Below, piece by piece: positions 14,193-21,672 of a DNA stretch of 64,000 nt. Source of the stretch: Rhizobacter sp. Root1221. Its GTDB lineage: Bacteria; Pseudomonadota; Gammaproteobacteria; Burkholderiales; Burkholderiaceae_C. Both the position numbers and the translations under genes were made by a program. The DNA lies in contig NZ_LMDI01000027.1 in NCBI RefSeq assembly GCF_001425785.1, forward strand, positions 1-64,000. Direction: 5' to 3'. The notes below the pieces were generated by a model. The model saw only the letters and a list, made by a program, of their open reading frames with translations. It made no database searches and was not told the origin of the DNA. How positions within the stretch are numbered: the first letter of the stretch is position 1; each line of letters starts with the position of its first letter.

Positions 14193-14391
14193 TTTCGGGG
14201 AGGACCCATGCGAGTGTTGTTCACCAGGAACTCCATCGAAGCCGGAATGGTGAGTACTGCGAGACCGGATGCGCTCTTGGAATTCGGAGGGACGAGGCCA
14301 TCTTCATGGGAGAACTTCGGGAGGGTGTGTATCGCGTCCTCCAACGGAAGATGTAGCTCGGCGCCGAGGTTCAGCTGCAGCTTGAAAGTCA
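14193..14391 (+). other. cassette body without a confident gene
   Basis: A frame without an ATG near its start runs from about 14187 to a TAG at about 14354 and ends DEAIFMGELREGVYRVLQRK, which looks more protein-like than the alternatives. A second + frame starts at ATG 14209. Neither has a recognisable family. It may be a broken cassette gene that lost its start together with the attC deletion to its left. Confidence 0.3.
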
Positions 14392-14463
14392 GCCCAGCCC
14401 ATCCATCGAGCGGACGTCCGGCAGCCTTCGCCTTTGTGCCGCCGCTCAGGTCAAACGTCAAGC
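14392..14463 (+). repeat. attC site 24 (both cores degenerate)
   Basis: GCCCAGC at 14392-14398 and GTCAAGC at 14457-14463 in place of the consensus cores; the GAGCGGACG arm and CCGCCGCTC are intact. 72 bp, hairpin related to the CCCAAAGCC class. Confidence 0.75.
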
Positions 14464-14774
14464 CTTCGGGGAAAACTCATGCCAACGCTCGCGCGTCTGC
14501 AGAGTTTGGTTTGTTGTGAAGGTGTATGGGTGGGAGCGTTTGAATGGCGCTCTGAAATCTGCCCACCGGATGAAGTTTGGCGTTCTGGTCTTCGTTCAGC
14601 GGTTGCTTGTGAACCTGCTTGCACCAGGCCGCGCGCGCATTGGCGTGGGCTGCCCGTCCTTCGGCGGTCAGCGGCCGGCCGGTGTGGCTCGTAGCATGTG
14701 CGGCTGCTGGTGCGGCCAAGCAGGTCGGGGAGTGTTTGGCCGGTGCCGTAAAGTAGAGATCGGGCAACAATCAG
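14464..14774 (+). other. cassette leader element, copy D (no confident gene)
   Basis: A 311-bp gene-free stretch with the shared segment GGGCTGCCCGTCCTTCGGCG, GCGGCCGGCC, GTGCGGCTGCTG, and GTGTTTG (14732-14738), ten bases, then TAAAGTAG (14749-14756). A frame from ATG 14478 reads through to 14694 with the residues LPVLRRSAAGR, shared with copies A and C. It precedes another small membrane-protein gene. Confidence 0.55.
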
Positions 14775-15029
14775 ATGCGCTTCGCAAAGATCACACTCAT
14801 TCAACTGGTAAACCTTGCGCTTCTCGCAGGGCTGTCTCTGTTTGCCCTGGAGTCCTGGTGGAAGATCTTTTTGTTCGGCCTGATCGTTATTCTGATCACC
14901 TCGGCTCTCGCCTTCCGATATGAGGCTTCGGAGATGGCTCTGGCTGTCGGATCGCTGCCCATTGCGTGGGTGGCGGGGATGGCGTTGAGTGTCGTTGCGA
15001 GTTTGCTGGGCTTCCGGCTAGGTTGGTAA
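14775..15029 (+). CDS. small membrane protein, cassette gene
   Basis: An 84-residue, very hydrophobic protein with segments at about residues 7-25, 30-47 and 55-80. ATG 14775 starts MRFAKITL. It is the gene behind leader copy D. No attC separates it clearly from the next gene, which starts 63 bases downstream. No family recognised. Confidence 0.6.
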   Translation: MRFAKITLIQLVNLALLAGLSLFALESWWKIFLFGLIVILITSALAFRYEASEMALAVGSLPIAWVAGMALSVVASLLGFRLGW

Positions 15030-15092
15030 TGACAGCGTGGACTGTCTCAGTGCTCCGGTAATATCCATCGCTCCAGCCAGGAGTCCTGTCAG

Positions 15093-15398
15093 ATGATCAC
15101 TTGCCATCTTCGGTATGTCCTCGACCCGACCAAGATCAGGGAGTTCGAGCAGTACGGTAAGGTCTGGATCCAACTGGTCAGGAAGTTCGGCGGGCTACAC
15201 CACGGGTACATGCTTCCTTCGGAGGGGGCCAGCAACATCGCGCTTGCGTCGTTCTCGTTCCCGTCACTCGCGGCCTACGAGGAGTACAGAACGAAGTCCT
15301 TCGACGATCCTGGGTGCCAGGCTGCGTTCAAGTACGCAGAAGAGACTCGGTGCTTCCTCAGCTACGAGCGCACCTTCTTTCGCCCGGTGTTCGAATGA
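15093..15398 (+). CDS. NIPSNAP family protein, cassette gene
   Basis: A 101-residue protein of the NIPSNAP type (alpha-beta barrel fold): MITCHLRYVLDPTKIREFEQ, a central LHHGYMLPSEG, then the FPSLAAYEEYR segment and a C-terminal YERTFFRPV. The molecular role of the bacterial members is poorly known. ATG 15093 follows CAGGAG at about 15078, a good ribosome-binding site. Confidence 0.8.
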   Translation: MITCHLRYVLDPTKIREFEQYGKVWIQLVRKFGGLHHGYMLPSEGASNIALASFSFPSLAAYEEYRTKSFDDPGCQAAFKYAEETRCFLSYERTFFRPVFE

Positions 15399-15405
15399 CG
15401 CAACG

Positions 15406-15483
15406 GCCTGACCCTGCCATCGAGCGCACGTGTTTCACCGAGCTGTGCACGCTTCCAGCCGACGCTCCTGTCGAACGCTAGGC
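15406..15483 (+). repeat. attC site 25 (degenerate)
   Basis: GCCTGAC at 15406-15412 and GCTAGGC at 15477-15483, 78 bp. Arms are related to consensus (CTGCCATCGAGCGCACG and GACGCTCCTGTCGAACG) but the hairpin is unlike the others. Confidence 0.72.
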
Positions 15484-15489
15484 GCTTTC

Positions 15490-15987
15490 ATGTCCCCTGC
15501 CACTGAAGTACCAGGTCCGTACACCGCGAGGCGAGCGCAGACTGACGACGTTGCAGAACTCGTGAGTCTCATGGAGGCGTTCTATGCCGAATCCGGTTAC
15601 ACGCTCGATCGAAAGTGGGCTGAGCGTAGCTTCAACACGCTCATCGGAGATCCGTCGCTAGGCAGTGCGTGGCTTGTCTTGCACGGCGACGCCGTTGTGG
15701 GGCACGCCGTGCTGACAACACGCTTCAGCATGGAGTACGGCGGCATGGATGCATTCATCGACGATCTCTTTGTTCGCCCAGGCTATCGGCGCCAGGGCGC
15801 AGGTGCGGCAGCGTTGCAGCGCGTCCTCGCCGAGTGTCGCGAACGCGGCGTATTGGCGCTTCACGTCGAGGCTGGCCAAGATGATGCGGCGGCAAATGAG
15901 CTCTATTCGCGGTTTGGTCTGGCTCTCGGCAACGACCGTCGCCACACCCGTACGCTCGTGTTCAGCGCCCCGGAATCAAGTGCCTGA
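15490..15987 (+). CDS. GNAT family N-acetyltransferase, last cassette gene
   Basis: A 165-residue GNAT acetyltransferase. The acetyl-CoA signature RRQGAGAAAL is at about residues 100-109, preceded by FIDDLFVRPGY and followed by a YSRFGL element. The third GNAT of the array. Substrate unknown. ATG 15490 lies seven bases after the degenerate core of attC 25. Its TGA stop is the TGA within GCCTGAC of attC 26. Confidence 0.88.
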   Translation: MSPATEVPGPYTARRAQTDDVAELVSLMEAFYAESGYTLDRKWAERSFNTLIGDPSLGSAWLVLHGDAVVGHAVLTTRFSMEYGGMDAFIDDLFVRPGYRRQGAGAAALQRVLAECRERGVLALHVEAGQDDAAANELYSRFGLALGNDRRHTRTLVFSAPESSA

Positions 15988-16057
15988 CCCTTCCATCGAG
16001 CGGACGCTGCAAAGGCGACTTCGCGCCTCGGGCAGCCGTTCATGTCAAACGTCAGGC
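15982..16057 (+). repeat. attC site 26 (last; cores changed in a matching way)
   Basis: GCCTGAC at 15982-15988 and GTCAGGC at 16051-16057 are exact reverse complements, although both differ from the usual GCCTAAC/GTTAGGC at the matching position. 76 bp; GAGCGGACG is kept and the right arm reads GCCGTTCATGTCAAAC. I see no further attC to the right. Confidence 0.82.
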
Positions 16058-16062
16058 CGCAC

Positions 16063-16329
16063 GTGAAGGTCGCCCTGAAGCTGCTACTTTGGTATTTGCT
16101 GGCCAGCCTTCTGGCAACCGCTTTGTCGCTTGTCCTGCAGCCGCCGCACGCACATGTTCCGTCATTGGTCATCCTCGCCTTCTTCCCAGCTCACCCGGTG
16201 ATCTGGGCCCGGGACGCAATTCAAGGGGACGTCTCGCCCTCCAATGCGTTGTGCCTGTTCCTGGTCGTCGCGCCCGTTGGCGCAGCCGCTTGGCAGTACC
16301 GGCGCCGCAAGGTCGAAGTAGCAAACTAG
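16063..16329 (+). CDS. small membrane protein at the distal end of the cassette array
   Basis: An 88-residue protein starting at GTG 16063, with hydrophobic segments at about residues 4-21, 27-42 and 58-75 and a basic C-terminal tail. It is the first gene after the last attC and has no attC behind it, so it is either a cassette that lost its attC or the chromosomal boundary. No family recognised. Confidence 0.55.
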   Translation: MKVALKLLLWYLLASLLATALSLVLQPPHAHVPSLVILAFFPAHPVIWARDAIQGDVSPSNALCLFLVVAPVGAAAWQYRRRKVEVAN

Positions 16330-16464
16330 GAGCGTCTTCGTGGGGCGAGCAGTCCCCGGGGCGCGGTATGCTGTTGCTCGCCAAGGCAAGCAAGCCGATG
16401 GTGCGGTGTCTGGCAGACCGCTCAAGCAGCGGGCGGCATACGGCGATCTCGAGGAGCTTCCACC

Positions 16465-17013
16465 ATGAATGCTGACGATCTGCGGTCTGTGCAAGCTCCG
16501 CTGAAGGAGCGCTACCGTGAAACCCCGGAGGCGGCGCTGATCACGCTGCATGCGGAAGGACGCGTCGGTGAAGGCCTCAGTTGCAGGATCGAAACGGGCA
16601 AGGCACTGGTGGTTGCCGGACTGCATCCGGCCACGGGGGGAAGCGGGCAGGCCGCCTGTTCTGGTGACATGTTGCTCGAGGCGCTGGTGGCGTGCGCGGG
16701 CGTTACGCTGAACGCCGTGGCGACGGCGCTTGGCATCGTGTTGCGAGACGCATCGCTGCGGGCTGAGGGCGATCTCGATTTCCGGGGGACCTTGGGTCTG
16801 TCGAAGGAGGTTCCCGTGGGATTTCAGCACATTCGGCTGCAGTTCACGCTCGACACGGACGCATCCGAGGAGCAACTCGCCACGCTCCTGCGGCTGACGG
16901 AAAGGTATTGCGTGGTGTACCAAACGCTGTCGCAGCCGCCTGCATTGACGCTCACCCGCAAGCGGGCCCCGGGTTCCGCTCAAGCATCGACCGATCCGTC
17001 GGGCAGCCCATGA
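16465..17013 (+). CDS. OsmC family peroxiredoxin-like protein
   Basis: A 182-residue cytoplasmic protein of the OsmC/Ohr fold, which reduces organic and inorganic peroxides through two cysteines. The first is in ACSGDMLLEALVACAG (near residue 70), the second in RYCVVYQTLS (near 150), matching the usual layout. The C-terminal 15 residues are a disordered extension. GAGGAGC lies just upstream of ATG 16465. It is the first clearly chromosomal gene after the cassette array and lies 86 bases before a DUF1330 gene on the same strand. Confidence 0.88.
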   Translation: MNADDLRSVQAPLKERYRETPEAALITLHAEGRVGEGLSCRIETGKALVVAGLHPATGGSGQAACSGDMLLEALVACAGVTLNAVATALGIVLRDASLRAEGDLDFRGTLGLSKEVPVGFQHIRLQFTLDTDASEEQLATLLRLTERYCVVYQTLSQPPALTLTRKRAPGSAQASTDPSGSP

Positions 17014-17099
17014 ACCGGCCGAGGCCTGCCTCGCTGCTGTGATCGACAATGCACGGGTCGCTGCCGGGTTCTTCGGCAGGCCCTCATCGGAGAAGTCCC

Positions 17100-17411
17100 A
17101 TGTCAAAAGGTTACTGGATCGCACGCGTCGATGTTGCCGACTTGGAGCAGTACAAGGTCTACATCGCGGCCAACGCCGAGCCATTCCGGCAGCATGGGGC
17201 CCGCTTCCTGGTGCGCGCCGGCCGTTTCGAGAATCCGGAAGGGGCGAGCCGCTCGCGCAATGTCGTGATCGAGTTCCCGTCGTACCAGGCCGCGCTGGAT
17301 TGCTGGCATTCGCCCGAGTACCAGGCGGCGATCAAGTTGCGGCTTCCAGCGGCAACGAGCGATCTCGTGATCATCGAGGGATACGAAGGCCCGCAGCCGA
17401 CGTCGCCTTGA
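17100..17411 (+). CDS. DUF1330 domain protein
   Basis: A 103-residue ferredoxin-fold protein of the DUF1330 family: MSKGYWIARVDVADLEQYK, YIAANAEPFRQHGARFLVRAG, then RNVVIEFPSYQAALDCWHSP and the C-terminal DLVIIEGY. The biochemical role is unknown. ATG 17100 is chosen over an upstream ATG at 17049 because the family begins here; AGAAGTCCC precedes it. Confidence 0.88.
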   Translation: MSKGYWIARVDVADLEQYKVYIAANAEPFRQHGARFLVRAGRFENPEGASRSRNVVIEFPSYQAALDCWHSPEYQAAIKLRLPAATSDLVIIEGYEGPQPTSP

Positions 17412-17448
17412 GTCCGTTGGCCCCCCTGATCACTTTCAAGTTGTCCCG

Positions 17449-18000
17449 ATGCACATGAATCCATCTCGTCGCGCCTTTGTGGTGGCGTCCACCGTGGCCG
17501 CCGCCGGCACAGCTGGTTGCCAGGCCCATCCGGGGGACCGGCAGCTGACGTTCGCTTCGCTTGCCGCGGCCGAAGAAGAAATCGCGCGGCTGATGCAGGC
17601 GAAGGCGCTGGACTCCGGCACCACCTGGAGCTGGGCGCAAACGCTGGCGCACTGTGCCCAGAGCATCGAGTTCTCGATGAGCGGGTTTCCGCAGCCGAAG
17701 TCCAGGCTCTTCCAGCGGACGGTGGGCTCGTTGGCGTTCGAAACTTTCGCGTGGCGCGGCCGAATGACACACGACCTGGCCGAGCCGATCCCGGGGGCGC
17801 CCTTGCTCGAACCCGAGTCGGATGCGGTCAAGGCGCTGGCGCGCCTGCGGGCGTCGGTGCAGCAGTTCCGGCAGTGGACCGGTGCGCTGCAGCCGCACTT
17901 CGCGTACGGGGATCTGGACAAGCGCGAGTACGAACAAGCCCACGCGATGCATCTTGCCAACCACCTGTCGGCGTTCCGTGTGCGGGGGGCCGAGGGATGA
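17449..18000 (+). CDS. DUF1569 (DinB-like) protein with Tat/lipoprotein-type signal
   Basis: A 183-residue protein. Residues 5-25 (SRRAFVVASTVAAAGTAGC) look like a twin-arginine or lipoprotein signal ending at a cysteine. The rest matches DUF1569, a DinB-like four-helix fold: TWSWAQTLAHCAQSIEFSM, then histidines near the C terminus (YEQAHAMHLANHLS) that could bind a metal. Its TGA overlaps the ATG of the next gene (ATGA), so the two are probably co-translated. Confidence 0.78.
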   Translation: MHMNPSRRAFVVASTVAAAGTAGCQAHPGDRQLTFASLAAAEEEIARLMQAKALDSGTTWSWAQTLAHCAQSIEFSMSGFPQPKSRLFQRTVGSLAFETFAWRGRMTHDLAEPIPGAPLLEPESDAVKALARLRASVQQFRQWTGALQPHFAYGDLDKREYEQAHAMHLANHLSAFRVRGAEG

Positions 18001-18392
18001 CCCAGGCCGGTGACCCACGGCGGGTCCCTCACCGCGGGGGCGTCGAGCAAGGCGACTTGTACTGGGTGGGGCCCGACAACACGCGAAGTTCGGTGCCCGG
18101 TTCGCCACACCCGCATGTGGTCGTGCAGGACGACGTGTTCAACCGCTCGCGGATCACCACGGTCATCGTCTGTGCGTTGACGTCCGACCTGAGGCGAGCC
18201 ACCGAGCCGGGCAATGTGCTGCTCGACGTGGGGGAGGGCCGCCTCGAGAAGCAGAGTGTCATCGTGGTATCGCAGATCTCTTCCATCGACAGGGCGCAGC
18301 TCGGCGCACACATCGGTGCGCTGTCGATCCGGCGCGTCGAGCAGGCCTTGGCCGGGATGCGGTTCCAGCAAGCGGCGTTCTTCAACCGATAG
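17997..18392 (+). CDS. PemK/MazF family toxin-like protein
   Basis: A 131-residue protein with the PemK/MazF barrel pattern: VEQGDLYWVGPD at the start, HPHVVVQDDVFN, ITTVIVCALTSD, GNVLLDVGEG and the C-terminal QSVIVVSQISSIDRAQL. MazF-type proteins are mRNA-cleaving toxins, but no antitoxin gene is adjacent; the upstream partner is a DUF1569 gene with a 4-bp overlap. The first 14 residues are an extension, so the true start may be later. A role unrelated to toxin-antitoxin is possible. Confidence 0.82.
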   Translation: MTQAGDPRRVPHRGGVEQGDLYWVGPDNTRSSVPGSPHPHVVVQDDVFNRSRITTVIVCALTSDLRRATEPGNVLLDVGEGRLEKQSVIVVSQISSIDRAQLGAHIGALSIRRVEQALAGMRFQQAAFFNR

Positions 18393-18598
18393 GCACGAGT
18401 CGCACGCGCCTGCTGCCGAAAGTGCGGCTGTGCCCGGCTTCCTGCTCCCGCTGCCGCTGGCCGGCAAGCGGTGAGGGCGACCATGGCGGTGCAGGGCGCT
18501 CCCGGCCCCCTGGGTGCCTGGCCTGCTCTCGGTGCGCACGCTTCAAGGGTATGCTGCGCGCCATCATCGGCCCCCTCTTTCCTCGAATCCCACACATC

Positions 18599-19672
18599 AT
18601 GTTCACCAGGCTGGCGTTCATCACCTTGTCATTTCTGTGGGGCTCGTCAGTGCAGGCGCAGATCGGCGTTTCCTCCCCTCCCGTGCTGCGCCCTGCGTCC
18701 GTGACGTGCACGGACATGGCCGCCCGAAAACAAGTGCCATGCCCTGACAGCGAGTTGTTCTTCCACGAAGGGCAAGCGCCCGTCCAGAGCGCCCTCAATG
18801 CGCGGAATTTTGCGGAGCTCGACGCGCTCTATGACCGATGGTGTGTCGGGAAGGATCGCTTCCCTGATGGGCGGTGGAAGCTCTCCCAGTACGAGGCGGC
18901 GTTGTCCGGGAATTTCAATGCCTGGGGGGCCTGGGCGAAAGACCTGGAGGTGATCACGGCCTGGCAGAAGTCCGCCCCGAGGTCGGCGGCGGCGCGCTTC
19001 GCCGAAGCAGTCTATTGGCACGCCTATGCATGGAAGGCGCGAGGTGAAGGGTACGCGTCGTCGGTTTCCAAGGAGGGCTGGGAACTCTTTCGTGAACGAC
19101 TTGCCAAGGCCGATGCCGCGATGGCCAAGTTCCCCAAGATGATGGAGTGCGCTGCACCACACGCGCTTCGGCTGAATCTCCTGACAGGGCAAGGTGCGAC
19201 GGAGGCCCAATTCCTGAAGGCCTACGAAGAGGCCGCCAGCAAGTTCCCCGAATACCACAGTATCCACTTTGCAATGGCGCAGCACTACGAACCCAAATGG
19301 GGAGGGAGCGCGGCGCAATACGAGGCTTTTGCCGATCGGGTGGCGGCCCGGACCAAGGGGTTCGAGGGCATGGGGATGTACGCCCGCCTCTACTGGATCG
19401 TGGACACCCGTCAGGGCCAGCCCTTCACCAACAGCCCGACGCAGCCGCCGTCGTGGAGGAAACTCAAGGCCGGATATCAGGACCTGATGCGGCTGTACCC
19501 TTCCAGCATGCACAACCTTGGGAAATTTGCAGGCGTTGCATGCCGGTCGCGCGAAGGCGAGTTGTACAGGAAACTTCGGACTGCCATCGCGGGCCATCAG
19601 GAGACTGCGGACATGCTGGATCCAGTGGATGTCTGCGACAGGCGGCATGGATGGGTCGAGTCCAAGGGCTGA
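18599..19672 (+). CDS. secreted DUF4034-like protein
   Basis: A 357-residue protein with a signal peptide (residues 1-20, ending VQAQ). The body is helical and tetratricopeptide-like: LNARNFAELDALYDRWCVG, then WQKSAPRSAAARFAEAVYWH, later FPEYHSIHFAMAQHYEPKWG. This order resembles DUF4034 proteins, which have no known role. ATG 18599 precedes the signal sequence. The 206 bases upstream have no gene; a possible -10 (TATGCT) lies near 18549. Confidence 0.68.
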   Translation: MFTRLAFITLSFLWGSSVQAQIGVSSPPVLRPASVTCTDMAARKQVPCPDSELFFHEGQAPVQSALNARNFAELDALYDRWCVGKDRFPDGRWKLSQYEAALSGNFNAWGAWAKDLEVITAWQKSAPRSAAARFAEAVYWHAYAWKARGEGYASSVSKEGWELFRERLAKADAAMAKFPKMMECAAPHALRLNLLTGQGATEAQFLKAYEEAASKFPEYHSIHFAMAQHYEPKWGGSAAQYEAFADRVAARTKGFEGMGMYARLYWIVDTRQGQPFTNSPTQPPSWRKLKAGYQDLMRLYPSSMHNLGKFAGVACRSREGELYRKLRTAIAGHQETADMLDPVDVCDRRHGWVESKG

Positions 19673-19776
19673 TGGTCATGCCGGACTGTCGGCGCCACGG
19701 CATTGCGCCTTGGGAGGCCCGGCGCCCGGCTGCCATCCACCGCAACGTGTCCTTGCCCAGGATCCCTTGAGTCGAG

Positions 19777-20520
19777 ATGGAACTCTACGCCTTCCCGTTC
19801 CTCGCACTGCTCTTCGTCGGGCTGTTCACCCGCGAGGTGATCGCACCCGCGTCGCGAAACCGGTGCGACCGGCGGTGGCTCGTGCTGGCGTCGAGCCTCG
19901 GCGTGGCCACCGTGGCCGTCACGTTGGCCGGCGGATATCTGTTCTCGGAGTTGATCCGGGCGCACGCCGTGTTCCATGCGGATGATCACCTGCCCGACGT
20001 GCTGGTCGGTGCGGTGAGCTTCGTGCTCACGAGTTTCGTCTTCTACTGGTGGCATCGGGCCACCCACGCGTCCGACTGGCTGTGGCGGGTGTTCCACCAA
20101 CTGCACCACAGCGCGCGGCGCGTCGAGGCGCTCACTGCGTTCTATGCGCACCCGATGGACTCGGCGGCGGCGATCCTGATCAGCGGGGTCTCGAGCTACG
20201 TGTTGCTCGGCGCCTCGCCACTGGCGGCCGCCTGGGCCTTGCTGCTGACCGGGGCGTTCGACCTCTTCCTGCACAGTGACCTCCGCACGCCCACGTGGCT
20301 CGGGTTCCTGGTGCAACGGCCCGAGATGCACACGGTGCACCACGCCGAAGGGCACCACGCGCAGAACTACGGCCTGCCGGTGTGGGACCTGCTCTTCGGC
20401 ACGTGGACGAACCCGCGGGAGCGGTCAGTGCACCTGGGGTTCGATGGGGACAAGTCCGGCCGGGTCGCAGACATGCTGATGTTTCGCGACGTCCACAAGG
20501 TGGAAGACGGTCAGGCCTGA
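19777..20520 (+). CDS. sterol desaturase/fatty acid hydroxylase family protein
   Basis: A 247-residue integral membrane di-iron enzyme of the fatty acid hydroxylase superfamily. The histidine boxes are present: HRATH at about residues 92-96, HQLHH at about 107-111, and HTVHHAEGHH at about 185-194. Four or more hydrophobic segments surround them. These enzymes hydroxylate or desaturate lipids; the substrate cannot be told. Confidence 0.9.
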   Translation: MELYAFPFLALLFVGLFTREVIAPASRNRCDRRWLVLASSLGVATVAVTLAGGYLFSELIRAHAVFHADDHLPDVLVGAVSFVLTSFVFYWWHRATHASDWLWRVFHQLHHSARRVEALTAFYAHPMDSAAAILISGVSSYVLLGASPLAAAWALLLTGAFDLFLHSDLRTPTWLGFLVQRPEMHTVHHAEGHHAQNYGLPVWDLLFGTWTNPRERSVHLGFDGDKSGRVADMLMFRDVHKVEDGQA

Positions 20521-20589
20521 AGTTCGCCCCGGGTCAACCTGGACGGTGCCGCGTGGCCGTCAGCGCCTGCATGCCGTACAGTCACATTC

Positions 20590-20919
20590 ATGTATTCCTC
20601 CACCTTCATCTTTGCCAAGAAGCAGTTCGACGAAGCCTTCCATCGCCTCGACGAGGAGATCGCCGCGATGGCCAAGGCGCTCCCCGGCTACCTGGGCGAG
20701 GAAACCTGGGAGAACCCCGCGACGGGGCTGGTCTCGAACGTCTACTACTGGTCGTCCCTGGAGGCCCTGCAGCAGTTGGTGCAGCACCCGCGCCATCAGG
20801 AGGCCAAGGCCGCGCAGCAGCGCTGGCTGGCGGGGTACCAGGTGGTGATCTCGCAAGTGATTCGCACATACGGGGACGCCGGGGTTCCCGCGGCCTGGTC
20901 GGCGTCGCGGCCCGCCTGA
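20590..20919 (+). CDS. antibiotic biosynthesis monooxygenase (ABM) family protein
   Basis: A 109-residue ferredoxin-like-fold protein: MYSSTFIFAKKQFDEAFHRL, LPGYLGEETWEN, VYYWSSLEALQQLVQHPRHQ. The spacing and the final His pair match ABM-domain proteins, small cofactor-free monooxygenases or heme-degrading relatives. The TGA stop overlaps the ATG of the next gene by two bases. Confidence 0.78.
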   Translation: MYSSTFIFAKKQFDEAFHRLDEEIAAMAKALPGYLGEETWENPATGLVSNVYYWSSLEALQQLVQHPRHQEAKAAQQRWLAGYQVVISQVIRTYGDAGVPAAWSASRPA

Positions 20920-21578
20920 TGCTTTCGGTGCGTGTGGCCATCGCGATGGCCGCGTTGGCGGCGGGTTGGGTCACGCCAGCCTGCGCCCAGGACGAGGCGG
21001 ATGCGGGCCGCTGGGTGGTCCAGCAGGCGAGCACCCCGGACCATCGCTTTCGCGTGTGGACCTTCGTGTCGCGTGACGCGCTTGCAGCCGCCGACAAGGT
21101 GGAGGTGGTGCACCGAGCCACCGGCGTGGTCGTGCAGCACATCGACGGCATCGGCGGCATGGGCATGCACCGCGCCGCCGAGACCCTGCTTCACGTGGTC
21201 GACGTGAACTTCGATGGTCATCCCGACCTGTCGGTGGCGGCGGGGGACGGCGGGGCCGGGCCGAACAACACCGACAATTTCTACCTCTACGACCCGCGCA
21301 CGCGCCAGTACGTGTTCCACGAGGTGCTGTCGTCGCTGACGCAGGTGGTGATCAACCCGGACCACAGCATCACGTCGTCGTCCCGGGGCAGCTGTTGCAG
21401 CCACCTCTCGGAGACCTACCGTTTCGTGGGCGGGCAGCTGACGCTGGTGGCCAGCTGGGAGGAGTCCCTCACCGCCGACGGCGCATGGATCGAGACCACG
21501 ACAGGGCGGCTGCGCGGCGGCAAGATGCGCTACCAGGTGAAACGCCGGCGGCCGCCCGCCGAGTTGTCGGGGCGGTGA
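20919..21578 (+). CDS. secreted hypothetical protein, XAC2610-like
   Basis: A 219-residue protein with a signal peptide (residues 1-24, ending ACAQ). The segment VDVNFDGHPDLSVAAGDGGA resembles the FG-GAP-like calcium loop of XAC2610-related proteins, and paired cysteines follow (SCCSH). Translationally coupled to the ABM gene. Function unknown. Confidence 0.7.
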   Translation: MLSVRVAIAMAALAAGWVTPACAQDEADAGRWVVQQASTPDHRFRVWTFVSRDALAAADKVEVVHRATGVVVQHIDGIGGMGMHRAAETLLHVVDVNFDGHPDLSVAAGDGGAGPNNTDNFYLYDPRTRQYVFHEVLSSLTQVVINPDHSITSSSRGSCCSHLSETYRFVGGQLTLVASWEESLTADGAWIETTTGRLRGGKMRYQVKRRRPPAELSGR

Positions 21579-21599
21579 TCGACTGGATCGATCGGCTTT

Positions 21600-21618
21600 C
21601 CCGCCCCGTGAGGGCGGG
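21600..21618. terminator. GC hairpin between two genes
   Basis: CCCGCCC, five bases (CGTGA), GGGCGGG: a 7-bp perfect stem 22 bases after the stop of the preceding gene. No T-run follows, so termination efficiency is uncertain. Confidence 0.45.
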
Positions 21619-21672
21619 GGCGGATCGTGCCCGGTATGCTGGGCTACCGTTGCTGAACATAGAGGAGAGCGT

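Noticed and set aside
13961-14461. 166-residue minus-strand gene in the cassette region
   Set aside because: It would run through attC sites and against the direction of all other cassette genes; no recognisable domain.
15030-15092. Another attC between the two genes at 14775 and 15093
   Set aside because: TATCCATCGCTCCAG is vaguely similar to an attC arm, but no core on either side and no stem.
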